64,000 nt of DNA, taken from assembly GCA_022561775.1 (NCBI GenBank), contig JADFQO010000004.1, positions 1 to 64,000 on the forward strand, read 5' to 3'. Below are positions 53,523-61,647 of the stretch, in pieces. A program made the position numbers and the translations under genes. This stretch comes from Myxococcales bacterium. Lineage in GTDB: Bacteria; Myxococcota_A; UBA9160; SMWR01. Under the pieces are notes generated by a model that made no database searches, was not told where the DNA came from, and saw only the letters and a program-made list of their open reading frames with translations. How positions within the stretch are numbered: position 1 is the stretch's first letter; each line of letters begins with the position of its first letter.

Positions 53523-53548
53523 TATATTTGAGATATACCAAATTTTGG
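53523..53548. promoter_or_regulatory. Candidate GntR operator/promoter, AT-rich palindromes
   Basis: In GC-rich surroundings this stretch is strikingly AT-rich and contains two adjacent inverted repeats: TATAT-TTGAG-ATATA (53523-53537) and CCAAATTTTGG (53538-53548). It lies 17 nt from the gntR start and 50 nt from the MttB-fragment start, so it could control both directions. Autoregulation by GntR is inferred. Confidence 0.5.
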
Positions 53549-53597
53549 CGAGGCCGTTACTTTCCGCGCTCGGGGCGCGCTCGAACGGGAGGCGGGT

Positions 53598-53900
53598 ATG
53601 AGCGAGAACGGCCAGGCGATGGACGCGATCCGCGAGGTAGGGCCCGGTGCGCATTTTCTCGGCTGCGCGCACACGCAGGCGAACTTCGAGACCGCCTTCT
53701 ACCGCTCGAACGTCGCGGACAACAACAGCTTCGAGCAGTGGAAAGCCGATGGACCCCAGGACGCCGCACAGCGCGCAAACGCGGTCTGGAAGCGCATGCT
53801 GGCCGAGTACGAGGCTCTGGTCATCGATCCCGGTGTGGACGAAGCGCTCCATGAATACATCGCCCGACGCAAGGCCGAGCAGCCAGACACCCACTACTGA
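53598..53900 (+). CDS. C-terminal fragment of a trimethylamine methyltransferase-like protein (MttB)
   Basis: 100 residues: AIREVGPGAHFLGCAHTQAN, FETAFYRSNVADNNSFEQW, and LDAAARAN-like DAAQRANAVWKRMLAEYEAL. These are the last ~95 residues of MttB-family proteins, which are normally about 480-520 long. The TIM-barrel and corrinoid-facing part is absent. Yet an ATG with GGAGG 6 nt upstream opens the fragment, so it could be expressed. It is divergent from gntR and adjacent to the methylamine operon. Either a degraded mttB that kept a start by chance, or a domesticated C-terminal piece. Confidence 0.75.
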   Translation: MSENGQAMDAIREVGPGAHFLGCAHTQANFETAFYRSNVADNNSFEQWKADGPQDAAQRANAVWKRMLAEYEALVIDPGVDEALHEYIARRKAEQPDTHY

Positions 53901-53940
53901 CTCCACGCGGTTGGGCGGAGGGGCTAGCGGGCGAATCCTT

Positions 53941-54114
53941 CGGCGTCGCGAGACCCCATCACTGGGGTCACGCTCCTAGCTGCGCGTTGGCCTTCGGCCA
54001 AAGCTTACGCGGCGTCGCGAGACCCCATCCTGGGGTCACGCTCCTAGCTGCGCGTTGGCCTTCGGCCAAAGCTTACGCGGCGTCGCGAGACCCCATCCTG
54101 GGGTCACGCTCCTA
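53941..54114. repeat. Tandem 68-69-bp repeat, 2.5 copies, two hairpins per unit
   Basis: Units start at 53941, 54010 and 54078 (third one partial). Each holds a hairpin GACCCCATCCTGGGGTC (the first copy has one extra base in the loop) and, in the first two, TTGGCCTTCGGCCAA. The array sits exactly between convergent genes; the last copy abuts the stop codon of the NucS-like gene. It may work as a two-way terminator or be a REP/BIME-like element. No transposase is nearby. Confidence 0.85.
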
Positions 54115-54843
54115 GAGGTCGACCTTCTCGAACGTCAGGCCCACGCGGTAGAGTTTGAACTCGACGGTGTCGGAGACGGCTGCGGCCGCGTATCCGAGAT
54201 CCTCGGGGACCGAGTCGACGAGCACGATCCCTCGAACCTCCTGCTCTTCATCGCTCAGGTGTTTCCTCACCCAACCCATGAGCTGGAGTAGATCACCAAT
54301 CAGCTCCTTACCCTGACCGGATTCGGCGACGAGAACGATTACCCACCCCGCCGCGTCATCTCGCGCGAGCAGGTCGATCTTGCCCACACTCGTCTCGAAG
54401 CGAGCACCGGATCCGGCGTCATCGCCATCCGTGTGGAGGCATAGCCCCTCCTCGATCAACTCGGGGCGAGCGATCAGAAGATCGCGAATGCCGTCGGGGC
54501 TGAGCTCGAATTTCGGCTCGGCGCTGCGCGGCTTCGGAGCCGGTTTCTTCGCGGGCTTGGCCCTCCGGGCTGTGGGTCGAGACTGCTTCTTCGTTCTTTC
54601 GACTTTCGTTTCCCCCGCATTGGGCTCCTCTTCGACCAGCTTGGGTGCGGGAGGGAGCGAATACGCGGTCGACATTTTGGGGTCGCTCCCGGACGCAGAA
54701 CCGAGAACCCGACCTACCTTGACAGCTTGGCCACAGTTCGGGCATTTGCGAGCTTTGGCTTTGAGGCGTTCGTGACACGTTTCGCAGTACATCTGGCCAC
54801 CGCAGTCGAAGGTTCGGCGAGAGCCCGACCCTTCGGAACCCAT
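54112..54843 (-). CDS. Zinc-ribbon protein with NucS-like domain lacking catalytic residues
   Basis: 243 residues. A zinc ribbon (Cys20, Cys23, Cys34, Cys37: CETCHERLK and CPNCGQ) is joined by a Lys/Pro/Ala-rich linker to a C-terminal domain like the NucS/EndoMS PD-(D/E)XK nuclease: RARFETSVGKIDLLARD-type motif with Asp157, and LIGDLLQLMGWVRKHL. In active enzymes the strand after the Asp carries E-x-K (VIELKR-like); here it reads VIVLVAESG, so the catalytic Glu and Lys are gone. It probably binds but does not cut DNA, or has another role. A later Met at residue 18 is a possible start. Confidence 0.75.
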   Translation of the reverse strand: MGSEGSGSRRTFDCGGQMYCETCHERLKAKARKCPNCGQAVKVGRVLGSASGSDPKMSTAYSLPPAPKLVEEEPNAGETKVERTKKQSRPTARRAKPAKKPAPKPRSAEPKFELSPDGIRDLLIARPELIEEGLCLHTDGDDAGSGARFETSVGKIDLLARDDAAGWVIVLVAESGQGKELIGDLLQLMGWVRKHLSDEEQEVRGIVLVDSVPEDLGYAAAAVSDTVEFKLYRVGLTFEKVDL

Positions 54844-55003
54844 CGGTCGATCGACGCGTCGGGATTAACCAGGCCCGGCGGGACTCGGCTGCGCCGCGAC
54901 CCGCCGGGCCATGCGCTCCGATCCAGTAGGTGTGTAACCCTCGTATACAGCTAAACTCGCGAGGCAAGGCGGGGGAAAGTTCCCACCCGTCCGCTGGAGG
55001 CGC

Positions 55004-55918
55004 ATGGAGCGCATCGTCTCGTTGCTTCCGAGCACCACCGAGATTGCCTGTGCGCTCGGATTTCAGCAGGCGTTGGTGGGTCGCTCCCATGAATGCGACT
55101 TCCCACCCGGCGTGGAACACCTGCCCATCCTCACCGAACCCAAGCTCGACGCCAGCGCGACCAGCGCCAGAATCGACGATCGCGTGAAACAGCTCGTCGG
55201 AGACGGGCTGAGCGTCTACCGGGTGGACGCCGAGAAGCTGCGCGAACTACGACCCACGGTGATCCTCACCCAGGACCACTGCCAGGTCTGCGCGGCGAGT
55301 CTTCGCGATGTCGAAGAAGCGTTGACGACCTGGCTCGGTGAGCGCCCTCGCGTGCTGTCCCTGAACCCCAACGGCCTCGAAGAGGTCTGGAACGACATCT
55401 CGCGGGTCGCATCGGAACTCGGCGTAGAAGCGCGCGGCCGAGACTACGTGGCCGAGCTAGGCGAGCGGGTCGCAGGGATCGCCGAACAGACCGTGCGCAT
55501 CCGACACCGACCGTCGGTGGCCTGCGTGGAGTGGATCGATCCGCTGATGGCCGCAGGCAATTGGGTGCCCGAACTCGTCACGCTCGCTGGCGGCAACTCC
55601 GCGTTCGGCGAGAAGGGGGAACACTCCGCGTGGCTCGAATGGGAGAGCCTCCGCGCTGCGGACCCCGAAGTAATCGCGCTGCTTCCGTGCGGATTCGACA
55701 TCGAGCGCACCCGGCGGGAACTCGGCCCGCTGATCGCCCAGCCGGGTTGGGGCAATCTGCGAGCGGTGCAAGCCGGACGGGTTTTCATCACCGACGGCAA
55801 TCAGTACTTCAATCGCCCGGGGCCGCGACTGTTCGAGTCCCTCGAGATCCTTGCGGAAATCCTGCACCCCGATCACTTTGCTCCGAAGCACCGGGATACC
55901 GGCTGGCAGCCGCTCTGA
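55004..55918 (+). CDS. BtuF-like cobalamin-binding protein without signal peptide
   Basis: 304 residues; ATG with GGAGG 3 nt upstream. It begins MERIVSLLPSTTEIACALG with no signal, then HECDFPP, ILTQDHCQVCAASL, NWVPELVTLAGG and NRPGPRLFESLEILAEIL. This is the cluster A-II binding fold in its cytosolic variant, often labelled cobalamin-binding protein. Known BtuF relatives bind corrinoids. Corrinoid chemistry would fit the MttB fragment 1.1 kb away; the role in the cytoplasm is uncertain (storage or chaperone). Confidence 0.85.
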   Translation: MERIVSLLPSTTEIACALGFQQALVGRSHECDFPPGVEHLPILTEPKLDASATSARIDDRVKQLVGDGLSVYRVDAEKLRELRPTVILTQDHCQVCAASLRDVEEALTTWLGERPRVLSLNPNGLEEVWNDISRVASELGVEARGRDYVAELGERVAGIAEQTVRIRHRPSVACVEWIDPLMAAGNWVPELVTLAGGNSAFGEKGEHSAWLEWESLRAADPEVIALLPCGFDIERTRRELGPLIAQPGWGNLRAVQAGRVFITDGNQYFNRPGPRLFESLEILAEILHPDHFAPKHRDTGWQPL

Positions 55919-55932
55919 TCGGATCGCGGCCG

Positions 55933-57516
55933 CTATTTCGCGTCCTTGAGGATCTCCCGTGCGGCGTTTCGACCGGGTAGACCCGTCACGCCGCCGCCGG
56001 GGTGGCAACCCGACCCGCAGATGTACATGCCCTCCACGGGCGTTCGGTAACGCGCGTAACCGGGGATCGGTCGCATGTGGAAGAACTGATCCAGGGTCAT
56101 CTCCCCGTGGTTGGTGTTACCCTCGGGCAGATCGTAGACCGCTTCCAGATCGGTCGGGGTGATCATCCTCTGATCGATGATGAGAGCGCGGAAGTTCGGC
56201 GCGTACTCGGTGATGGTATCCACCACGAGTTTCGCAATCTCCTCCCCCTTCGATCCCCAATTGCCATCTCGAAGCGCGTAGGGTGTGTACTTTACGGTCA
56301 CCGACATGATGTGCTTTCCGCTTGGGGCGAGGCTCGGATCGGCCACCGTCGGAATCACGATGTCGAGATACGGTGCGTTGGACGGCCGGCCGTATTTCGT
56401 GCAGTCGAAGGCGCGCTGCAGATAGGCGATCGACGGAGCGATCTGGATCGGTCCGCGCAGGTAGCCTTGCGTCTCGCTGCCCGCGAGCGCCGGGAATTCC
56501 GGAAGTCCGCTCAACGTGAAATGGATGCGCGACGCGGATCCCCGGTACTTGATGTTGCGGACGTGCCGCACGAAGGAAGCGTCGAGGGTGCGCGCGTCGA
56601 GCAGCTCGAGGAACGTCGTGCGCGGAGAAGCCCCGGAAACGACCACACCCGCCTGGATGTTTTCGCCATTGGCGAGCGTCACACCCGCGACCTTGCCCTG
56701 GTCGACTTGGATCGACTTCACCTCGACATCCGTTCGGATCTCGGCTCCGAACCCGCGGGCGGTTTCCGCCATCGCCCGGGTGAGCTCGCCGATGCCACCC
56801 TTGACGAGACTCGCCGACCGGAAGAGCCCGGTGTCGCTGAGCGCCCAGTTGTAGAGCAGCGTGAAGGCCGTGCCGGCCTCCTGCGGGCCCCAGCTGATGT
56901 CCTTCACCGCGTTCGCGGCAATCGCGCCCTTGAGCACGTCGGACTCGAACCACTCGTTGAGCAGATCCTCGACGGGCATCGGCAGCACGCGCAACAGCCC
57001 GTTGATGTTCTTGCGGCCGAGTTTGAGGATCGGGCCCGCAAGTCCGAGCGCAGCGCGAAGGTCGGTCAAGCCGACGCTGGGCAGGTCGATCGGGGTCAGC
57101 TTCAACAGACCTCCGACCACACCCGCGATCTTCGTCATCTGCTCGACGAAGGCCGGGTACTTCGCGGCGTCCGCGGCGGAGAAGCGCTCGATCTCCTTCA
57201 CGGTCCGCGCGGTATCTCGCCAGATCGTGAGGTGCGAGCCGTCGGGCTCCGGTGAACTCGCGATCGGATCCAGCGGGATGATCGTTACCTGCGAGTCGAG
57301 CTTGAGATCCGCCTTGACCTCGTTCGAGAGATATCCGGCGGTATCCGCGCAGGGCGAGATCTTGAAGCCCGGAAAGATTTCCTCGCTGGTCGCGAACCCG
57401 CCGACCACGCTGCGCTTTTCGAGGACCACCACGCGGCGCCCGGCTTTCGCCAGATATCCCGCCGTTACCAGACTGTTGTGGCCCGCTCCGATGACGATGA
57501 CGTCGTTATTTCCCAC
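55933..57516 (-). CDS. FAD-dependent phytoene-desaturase-like oxidoreductase, copy 1
   Basis: 527 residues. FAD-binding start DVIVIGAGHNSLVTAGYLAK with GXGXXXXXXG spacing, then VVVLEKRSVVGGFATSEE. The C-terminal FAD signature PVEGMYICGSGCHPGGGVTG closes the site. It resembles PYROXD2/CrtI-type flavoproteins, which oxidise or isomerise hydrophobic substrates. It is the third gene of a leftward set with a second such enzyme and a GcvT-family protein, so it may act on a methylated amine or lipid-linked substrate here. The BtuF-like gene converges on it with a 14-bp gap. Confidence 0.9.
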   Translation of the reverse strand: MGNNDVIVIGAGHNSLVTAGYLAKAGRRVVVLEKRSVVGGFATSEEIFPGFKISPCADTAGYLSNEVKADLKLDSQVTIIPLDPIASSPEPDGSHLTIWRDTARTVKEIERFSAADAAKYPAFVEQMTKIAGVVGGLLKLTPIDLPSVGLTDLRAALGLAGPILKLGRKNINGLLRVLPMPVEDLLNEWFESDVLKGAIAANAVKDISWGPQEAGTAFTLLYNWALSDTGLFRSASLVKGGIGELTRAMAETARGFGAEIRTDVEVKSIQVDQGKVAGVTLANGENIQAGVVVSGASPRTTFLELLDARTLDASFVRHVRNIKYRGSASRIHFTLSGLPEFPALAGSETQGYLRGPIQIAPSIAYLQRAFDCTKYGRPSNAPYLDIVIPTVADPSLAPSGKHIMSVTVKYTPYALRDGNWGSKGEEIAKLVVDTITEYAPNFRALIIDQRMITPTDLEAVYDLPEGNTNHGEMTLDQFFHMRPIPGYARYRTPVEGMYICGSGCHPGGGVTGLPGRNAAREILKDAK

Positions 57517-57589
57517 GGCTTTGATTCCTATGTGCTGCGTTACCGGGTGACGGATCTCGACTGATCGCTCGGTCGATCAGAATTGGGGG

Positions 57590-59170
57590 TTAGTTTCCAT
57601 CCCGAAGGATTTCGAGCGCTCCGAGGCGACCGGGTCCGCTGGTGATGCCACCGCCGGGGTGGGTGCCCGAACCGCATTGGTAGTAGTTTCGGATCGGCGT
57701 GCGGAAATCCGCCCAGCCCACCGCGGGTCGGAAGAAGAAGAGCTGGTCGAGGGTGAGTTCGCCCGCGAAGATGTTGCCCTCGGTCAGGCCGAATTCCTGC
57801 TCGATGTCCCACGGCGTGAGCACCTGCTTGTGGAGGATGATGTCCTTGAGGTTCGGGATGAACTCCGAGAGCGTGTCGATCACCGCGTTGCCGAAGGCAT
57901 CCCGCTGCTGATCCCGGTTGCCGTATTCCGGCATGTCGTAGCTGGCGTACTGGACGAAGCACGACATCACGTGTTTGCCGGGCGGCGCCATGCTCGGATC
58001 GACCATCGTCGGGATGTCGACGTCGATGTAGGGTCGCTTCGAGAACGCCCCGTACTTGGCGTCGTCGTAGGCCTGCTCGAGGTAGTCGACGCTCGGGGAG
58101 ATTTCGATACTGCCCCGCAGGAACGCCGGATCCGTCATCGCGCTGAACTTCGGTGCGGCGTCGAGGGCGAGATTGACCTTCCCCGACGAGCCCCGGAACT
58201 TGAACTTGTCGATCGCGCGGACGAGGTCTTCGGGTAGATCCTTCTCGTCGACGAGCTTCCGGAAGGTCACGCGGGGATCTGTGGCCGACGCGATCGTCTT
58301 GGCGTAGATTTCTTCGCCATCTTCGAGCACCACGCCCTCGGCCCTGCCATTTTTCACGATCACCTGCTGGACGGGGGCGTTGCAACGGATTTCGACGCCG
58401 TAGCTCCGCGCCGCGCTCGCAATGGCATCGCTCACACCACCAGTGCCGCCCTTCTGGGACCCCCAGGCCGTAAAGGCGCCGTCGAGTTCTCCCATGTAAT
58501 GGTGCAGGAGCACGTAGGCGGTTCCCGGCGATTTGGCGCCGAGCTTGGTACCGATGATGCCGCTGATGCTCATCACGGCCCGGACGACATCCGTCTCGAG
58601 CCACTCGGCGAGAAAGTCGGCGGCGCTCATCGTCATGATCTTCGAAAGTTGATGGAAGGTCTTCTTGTCCAGGCTCTGCAGGTGCCTGCCGAAATCCAAC
58701 AGGGTGCGCGCGCCGCGAAAACCCGGGCTGACGGGGTTCGGCGGCACGTAGCCGAGGATTGGCTTCACCGCACCCACCATCTGGTACATCATCTGGTTGT
58801 ACTTCGGGATCATCTCGGCATCGCGCCTGGAGTGGCGCTTGATCTCCTCGCGCAACGAGGCGGGGTCGGCGTACATCGCGAGTTGGTCGCCGTTTTCCAT
58901 CGGCGCCCAGGTGCCGTGGAGCGGCACGATCTGGAGACCGTGCTTCGCGAGTTCGAGTTCGCGAATCACTTCGGGTCGCAGAAGGCTCACCACGTAGGAG
59001 CAGACGGTGAATTTGAAGCCGGGATACTTTTCCTCGCTGACGGCCGCGCCGCCTACCAGATGACGCCGCTCCAGCACCAGAACCTTGCGTCCAGCCTTGG
59101 CGAGATAGGCCGCGCACGTAAGACCGTTGTGGCCACCACCGACGATGATTGCATCATATGATTGTGTCAT
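57590..59170 (-). CDS. FAD-dependent phytoene-desaturase-like oxidoreductase, copy 2
   Basis: 526 residues, paralogous to the next gene in the operon: DAIIVGGGHNGLTCAAYLAK, VLVLERRHLVGGAAVSEE and YYQCGSGTHPGGGITSGPG. The two differ throughout (roughly one third identical by eye), so they are old paralogs, perhaps acting as a heterodimer or in successive steps. It lies 73 nt upstream of copy 1 and 76 nt downstream of the GcvT-family gene. The substrate is unknown. Confidence 0.9.
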   Translation of the reverse strand: MTQSYDAIIVGGGHNGLTCAAYLAKAGRKVLVLERRHLVGGAAVSEEKYPGFKFTVCSYVVSLLRPEVIRELELAKHGLQIVPLHGTWAPMENGDQLAMYADPASLREEIKRHSRRDAEMIPKYNQMMYQMVGAVKPILGYVPPNPVSPGFRGARTLLDFGRHLQSLDKKTFHQLSKIMTMSAADFLAEWLETDVVRAVMSISGIIGTKLGAKSPGTAYVLLHHYMGELDGAFTAWGSQKGGTGGVSDAIASAARSYGVEIRCNAPVQQVIVKNGRAEGVVLEDGEEIYAKTIASATDPRVTFRKLVDEKDLPEDLVRAIDKFKFRGSSGKVNLALDAAPKFSAMTDPAFLRGSIEISPSVDYLEQAYDDAKYGAFSKRPYIDVDIPTMVDPSMAPPGKHVMSCFVQYASYDMPEYGNRDQQRDAFGNAVIDTLSEFIPNLKDIILHKQVLTPWDIEQEFGLTEGNIFAGELTLDQLFFFRPAVGWADFRTPIRNYYQCGSGTHPGGGITSGPGRLGALEILRDGN

Positions 59171-59246
59171 TTGGATTCCTACCGACCGTTCATGGTGAAA
59201 ACATTCAAGAAATTGGCGATTGCGAAGTGCTCGTTGCGTCGGCGTC

Positions 59247-60443
59247 TCACTCCCGTTTCCGCGGCGGATCGAAGAACGGCATCTTCACGACCGTTGCCGG
59301 CACCGCAAAACGCCGCGCTTCGACGGTCTGTTCCAGATAGATTCGGGTCCCAAGCTTCGCGTACTGTGGCTTCACACGGGCGATCACCACGTACTTCTTC
59401 ATGACCGGCGACCAGGTTCCGCTGGTCGCTCGACCGATGTGATCGCGCTGGTCCGCATCGGAGTAGACCGGGATGGCATCGACCCAGGATTGATAGGGAA
59501 GCTGCAGTGGCATCGAATACTGGGCAAAGACCTTCTCGAGCGCCAACACGTCGACTTCGAGTCCAACGGTACAGGTCGCCGGACCGCGCGCGTTCTCGTG
59601 GCGCAGCGCTTGCTGTCCGACGAAGTGTCCCTTCTTCTGGTTGACCATCCAGCCGAGCCCGAGTTCGTAGGGAGACGTCTTCTCGAGTTCGAATATGCTG
59701 CTCGACGCGGAGTGAAAATCTGCGTCGAGCAAAAGAAGGCCAGCCTCGATGCGCGCCATGTCGAGCGAAATCATTCCCGCGGGCAGCATCTTGTAATCGG
59801 CCCCAGTCTCCATCAGCGCATCCCAGATCTTCTCGCAGTGATCGGGATCGGCGAAGATCTCGTAACCGAGATCGCCCGTGTAGCCGACGCGCGAAACGTT
59901 CACCGGAGCGCCCGCCAACTTGGTCTCCAGCAGATGGAAGTACTTCAGATCGCTCATGTCGGCGTCGGTGAGTTGCTGAAGGATGTCGCGGGACATCGGC
60001 CCCTGCAGGGCGACGGCGCCGTACGCATCGGTGACATCCTCGATCTCGACATCCATCCCAAAAGCATTGTCCTGCAGCCAGTAAAGGGTTGGAGTGGCCG
60101 TAGTCATGCGGAAGAAATCTTCGCCCAGGCGCGCGACGGTTCCATCGTCGATGATCTTGCCTTCGTCATCGCACCACGCGGTGTATATCACCTGATCAAC
60201 ACGGCATTTGGACGCGTCGCGCGTGATCACGCGATTCATCAGCGCAACGGCGTCTTGCCCACGTATAAAATATTTATAGAGTGGGGAAATGTCGAACAGG
60301 CCAGCGCTCAGTCGAATCGCGTTGTACTCGTGGATGTGATCCATCTCGTACATCTGAGCGGACAGGTATCCTGACCACTCGACCCAACTCTGACTCTCGC
60401 ACAGCACGTTGGTGCGCGAATGGAAGGGGGTGTGTCTCGGCAT
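59247..60443 (-). CDS. GcvT-family aminomethyltransferase
   Basis: 398 residues from ATG 60443, chosen for AGGAG 5 nt upstream. It has the T-protein fold: AGLFDISPLYKYFIRGQDAV, LQGPMSRDILQQL, VSRVGYTGDLGYEIF with the conserved TGxxGYEI, MISLDMARIEAGLLL and a C-terminal barrel. Known relatives use tetrahydrofolate to take up one-carbon units (glycine cleavage, dimethylglycine/sarcosine oxidation, DMSP demethylation). As first gene before two FAD enzymes it likely collects CH2 or CH3 groups they release. The folate-binding Asp appears in the MARIE-type region but is not proven. Confidence 0.9.
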   Translation of the reverse strand: MPRHTPFHSRTNVLCESQSWVEWSGYLSAQMYEMDHIHEYNAIRLSAGLFDISPLYKYFIRGQDAVALMNRVITRDASKCRVDQVIYTAWCDDEGKIIDDGTVARLGEDFFRMTTATPTLYWLQDNAFGMDVEIEDVTDAYGAVALQGPMSRDILQQLTDADMSDLKYFHLLETKLAGAPVNVSRVGYTGDLGYEIFADPDHCEKIWDALMETGADYKMLPAGMISLDMARIEAGLLLLDADFHSASSSIFELEKTSPYELGLGWMVNQKKGHFVGQQALRHENARGPATCTVGLEVDVLALEKVFAQYSMPLQLPYQSWVDAIPVYSDADQRDHIGRATSGTWSPVMKKYVVIARVKPQYAKLGTRIYLEQTVEARRFAVPATVVKMPFFDPPRKRE

Positions 60444-60795
60444 TGCTTCTCCTCGAAAGGCGCTTCGGGGGCGCTTGTCCATCGGAGCGAATCGGACGCC
60501 GCTCCCCATCGTCGCGTCCGCACACTGCCGATTGAATCTCGAGGTGCGGTTTCACGGCGTGGTTTCGGTCTTACCGAAGGGCAGAAAATTATCGCACATC
60601 TATTGATCGTACGCCCGTTCGCGAATCGATTGCACGGCGTTATGCACGGCTAGCGGTGCAAGGAACCCGGGTAGTACGAGGGGTGGTAAATGGGTGGTTC
60701 GATAGCAGAGGGGTAACCGACGACCCTCCGGATCGTTTCGACGATCCATGGAATGTGAAACCTCTTGATGGAATTGCGTTGGAACCCAGGTGTTT
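60444..60795. other. Intergenic region upstream of the GcvT/FAD operon
   Basis: About 350 bp without a credible gene. On the complement a GATAAT box occurs at about 60586-60591, roughly 145 nt upstream of the GcvT start, but no clear -35 accompanies it. Downstream of the peptidase gene no terminator hairpin was recognised. Confidence 0.35.
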
Positions 60796-61647
60796 TCAGC
60801 CCAATTCGGCCACGAAACGGGCCTCCAACGTCTTCAGATCGGCTCGGTAGACATGCTTCAGCGCTCGCGCCAGGTTGTGTGTTCGCATCAGCCGGTCGCA
60901 GAATTCACGCAGGGAGCGCTCGCCTCGTTGCTTGGCGAGAAACTCGAGCATCGCATAGGACTGTAGATACGCGAGATGCGCGGCGTTTTGATTCAGGTGA
61001 CCGAAGCTCGGGGCGCTCAGGCTGGAAAGCGGAAACAATGCGCCGTTCGACTTGGCGCTCAAGAGCATCGAATGCTCGGTGCCATTCAACTCTCGCTTGC
61101 CCTGGCTGCGCGCTTCGAACCACTCGGCGAAGCCCTCGTTCAGCCAGGCCGGCAAGGAGTATGAGGGTGCCGCCGCATCGAGCGCCGCGTGCACCAACTC
61201 GTGGTGGAGTACGCGGGAAAGACGGACGTCCAACACGGTCGCCCCGCGAATGCGAATTACGCCGTGGTAGAAACCCGCGGCCGCAAATCGAAAGGCGCCC
61301 GAAAACTGCTGATCGAAGACGCGCGGATCGTAGATCACGACTTCGATCTTACGCCTGGGCCGAAGCCCCAGATAGTCGTCCAATTGATCGTAGGCGCTCT
61401 CCAGTTCTGTCAGGATCTGCTGTTCGAAGTGCCTCGTACCGCGAAAGCCACCCGCACGATCGATGGCCACGTCCTGGTAGAGCTCGAAATGCGCCGACGA
61501 GCGGTGGCCGAATTCTCCGTCTGCACCGCGATCAATCGCTCCCGCGGGTGCGCTCAGCAGGAAGCCGAGCCACACCCATGCACTGTGTTTATTCCATCGG
61601 ATAGCGGATCTCCTTCCAGATATCGTCGCAGGCCGCCAATGCATCAT
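60796..61647 (-). CDS. Exported gluzincin peptidase (peptidase MA-like)
   Basis: Up to 283 residues; the ATG at 61647 overlaps the aldo/keto reductase gene by 59 nt, and a GTG at 61575 is an alternative. A signal segment (VWLGFLLSAPAGAIDRG) is followed by AHFELYQDV and a zinc site VLHHELVHAALDAA with the third ligand in LPAWLNEGFAEWFEA (HEXXH...E). Relatives of the peptidase MA family are periplasmic metalloproteases of unknown target. It is the last gene of a leftward operon with reductase, GST and histidine kinase. Confidence 0.8.
   Translation of the reverse strand: MMHWRPATISGRRSAIRWNKHSAWVWLGFLLSAPAGAIDRGADGEFGHRSSAHFELYQDVAIDRAGGFRGTRHFEQQILTELESAYDQLDDYLGLRPRRKIEVVIYDPRVFDQQFSGAFRFAAAGFYHGVIRIRGATVLDVRLSRVLHHELVHAALDAAAPSYSLPAWLNEGFAEWFEARSQGKRELNGTEHSMLLSAKSNGALFPLSSLSAPSFGHLNQNAAHLAYLQSYAMLEFLAKQRGERSLREFCDRLMRTHNLARALKHVYRADLKTLEARFVAELG

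Noticed and set aside
54844-55003. Cobalamin riboswitch upstream of the BtuF-like gene
   Set aside because: The leader is only ~160 bp and I could not find a convincing B12-box.
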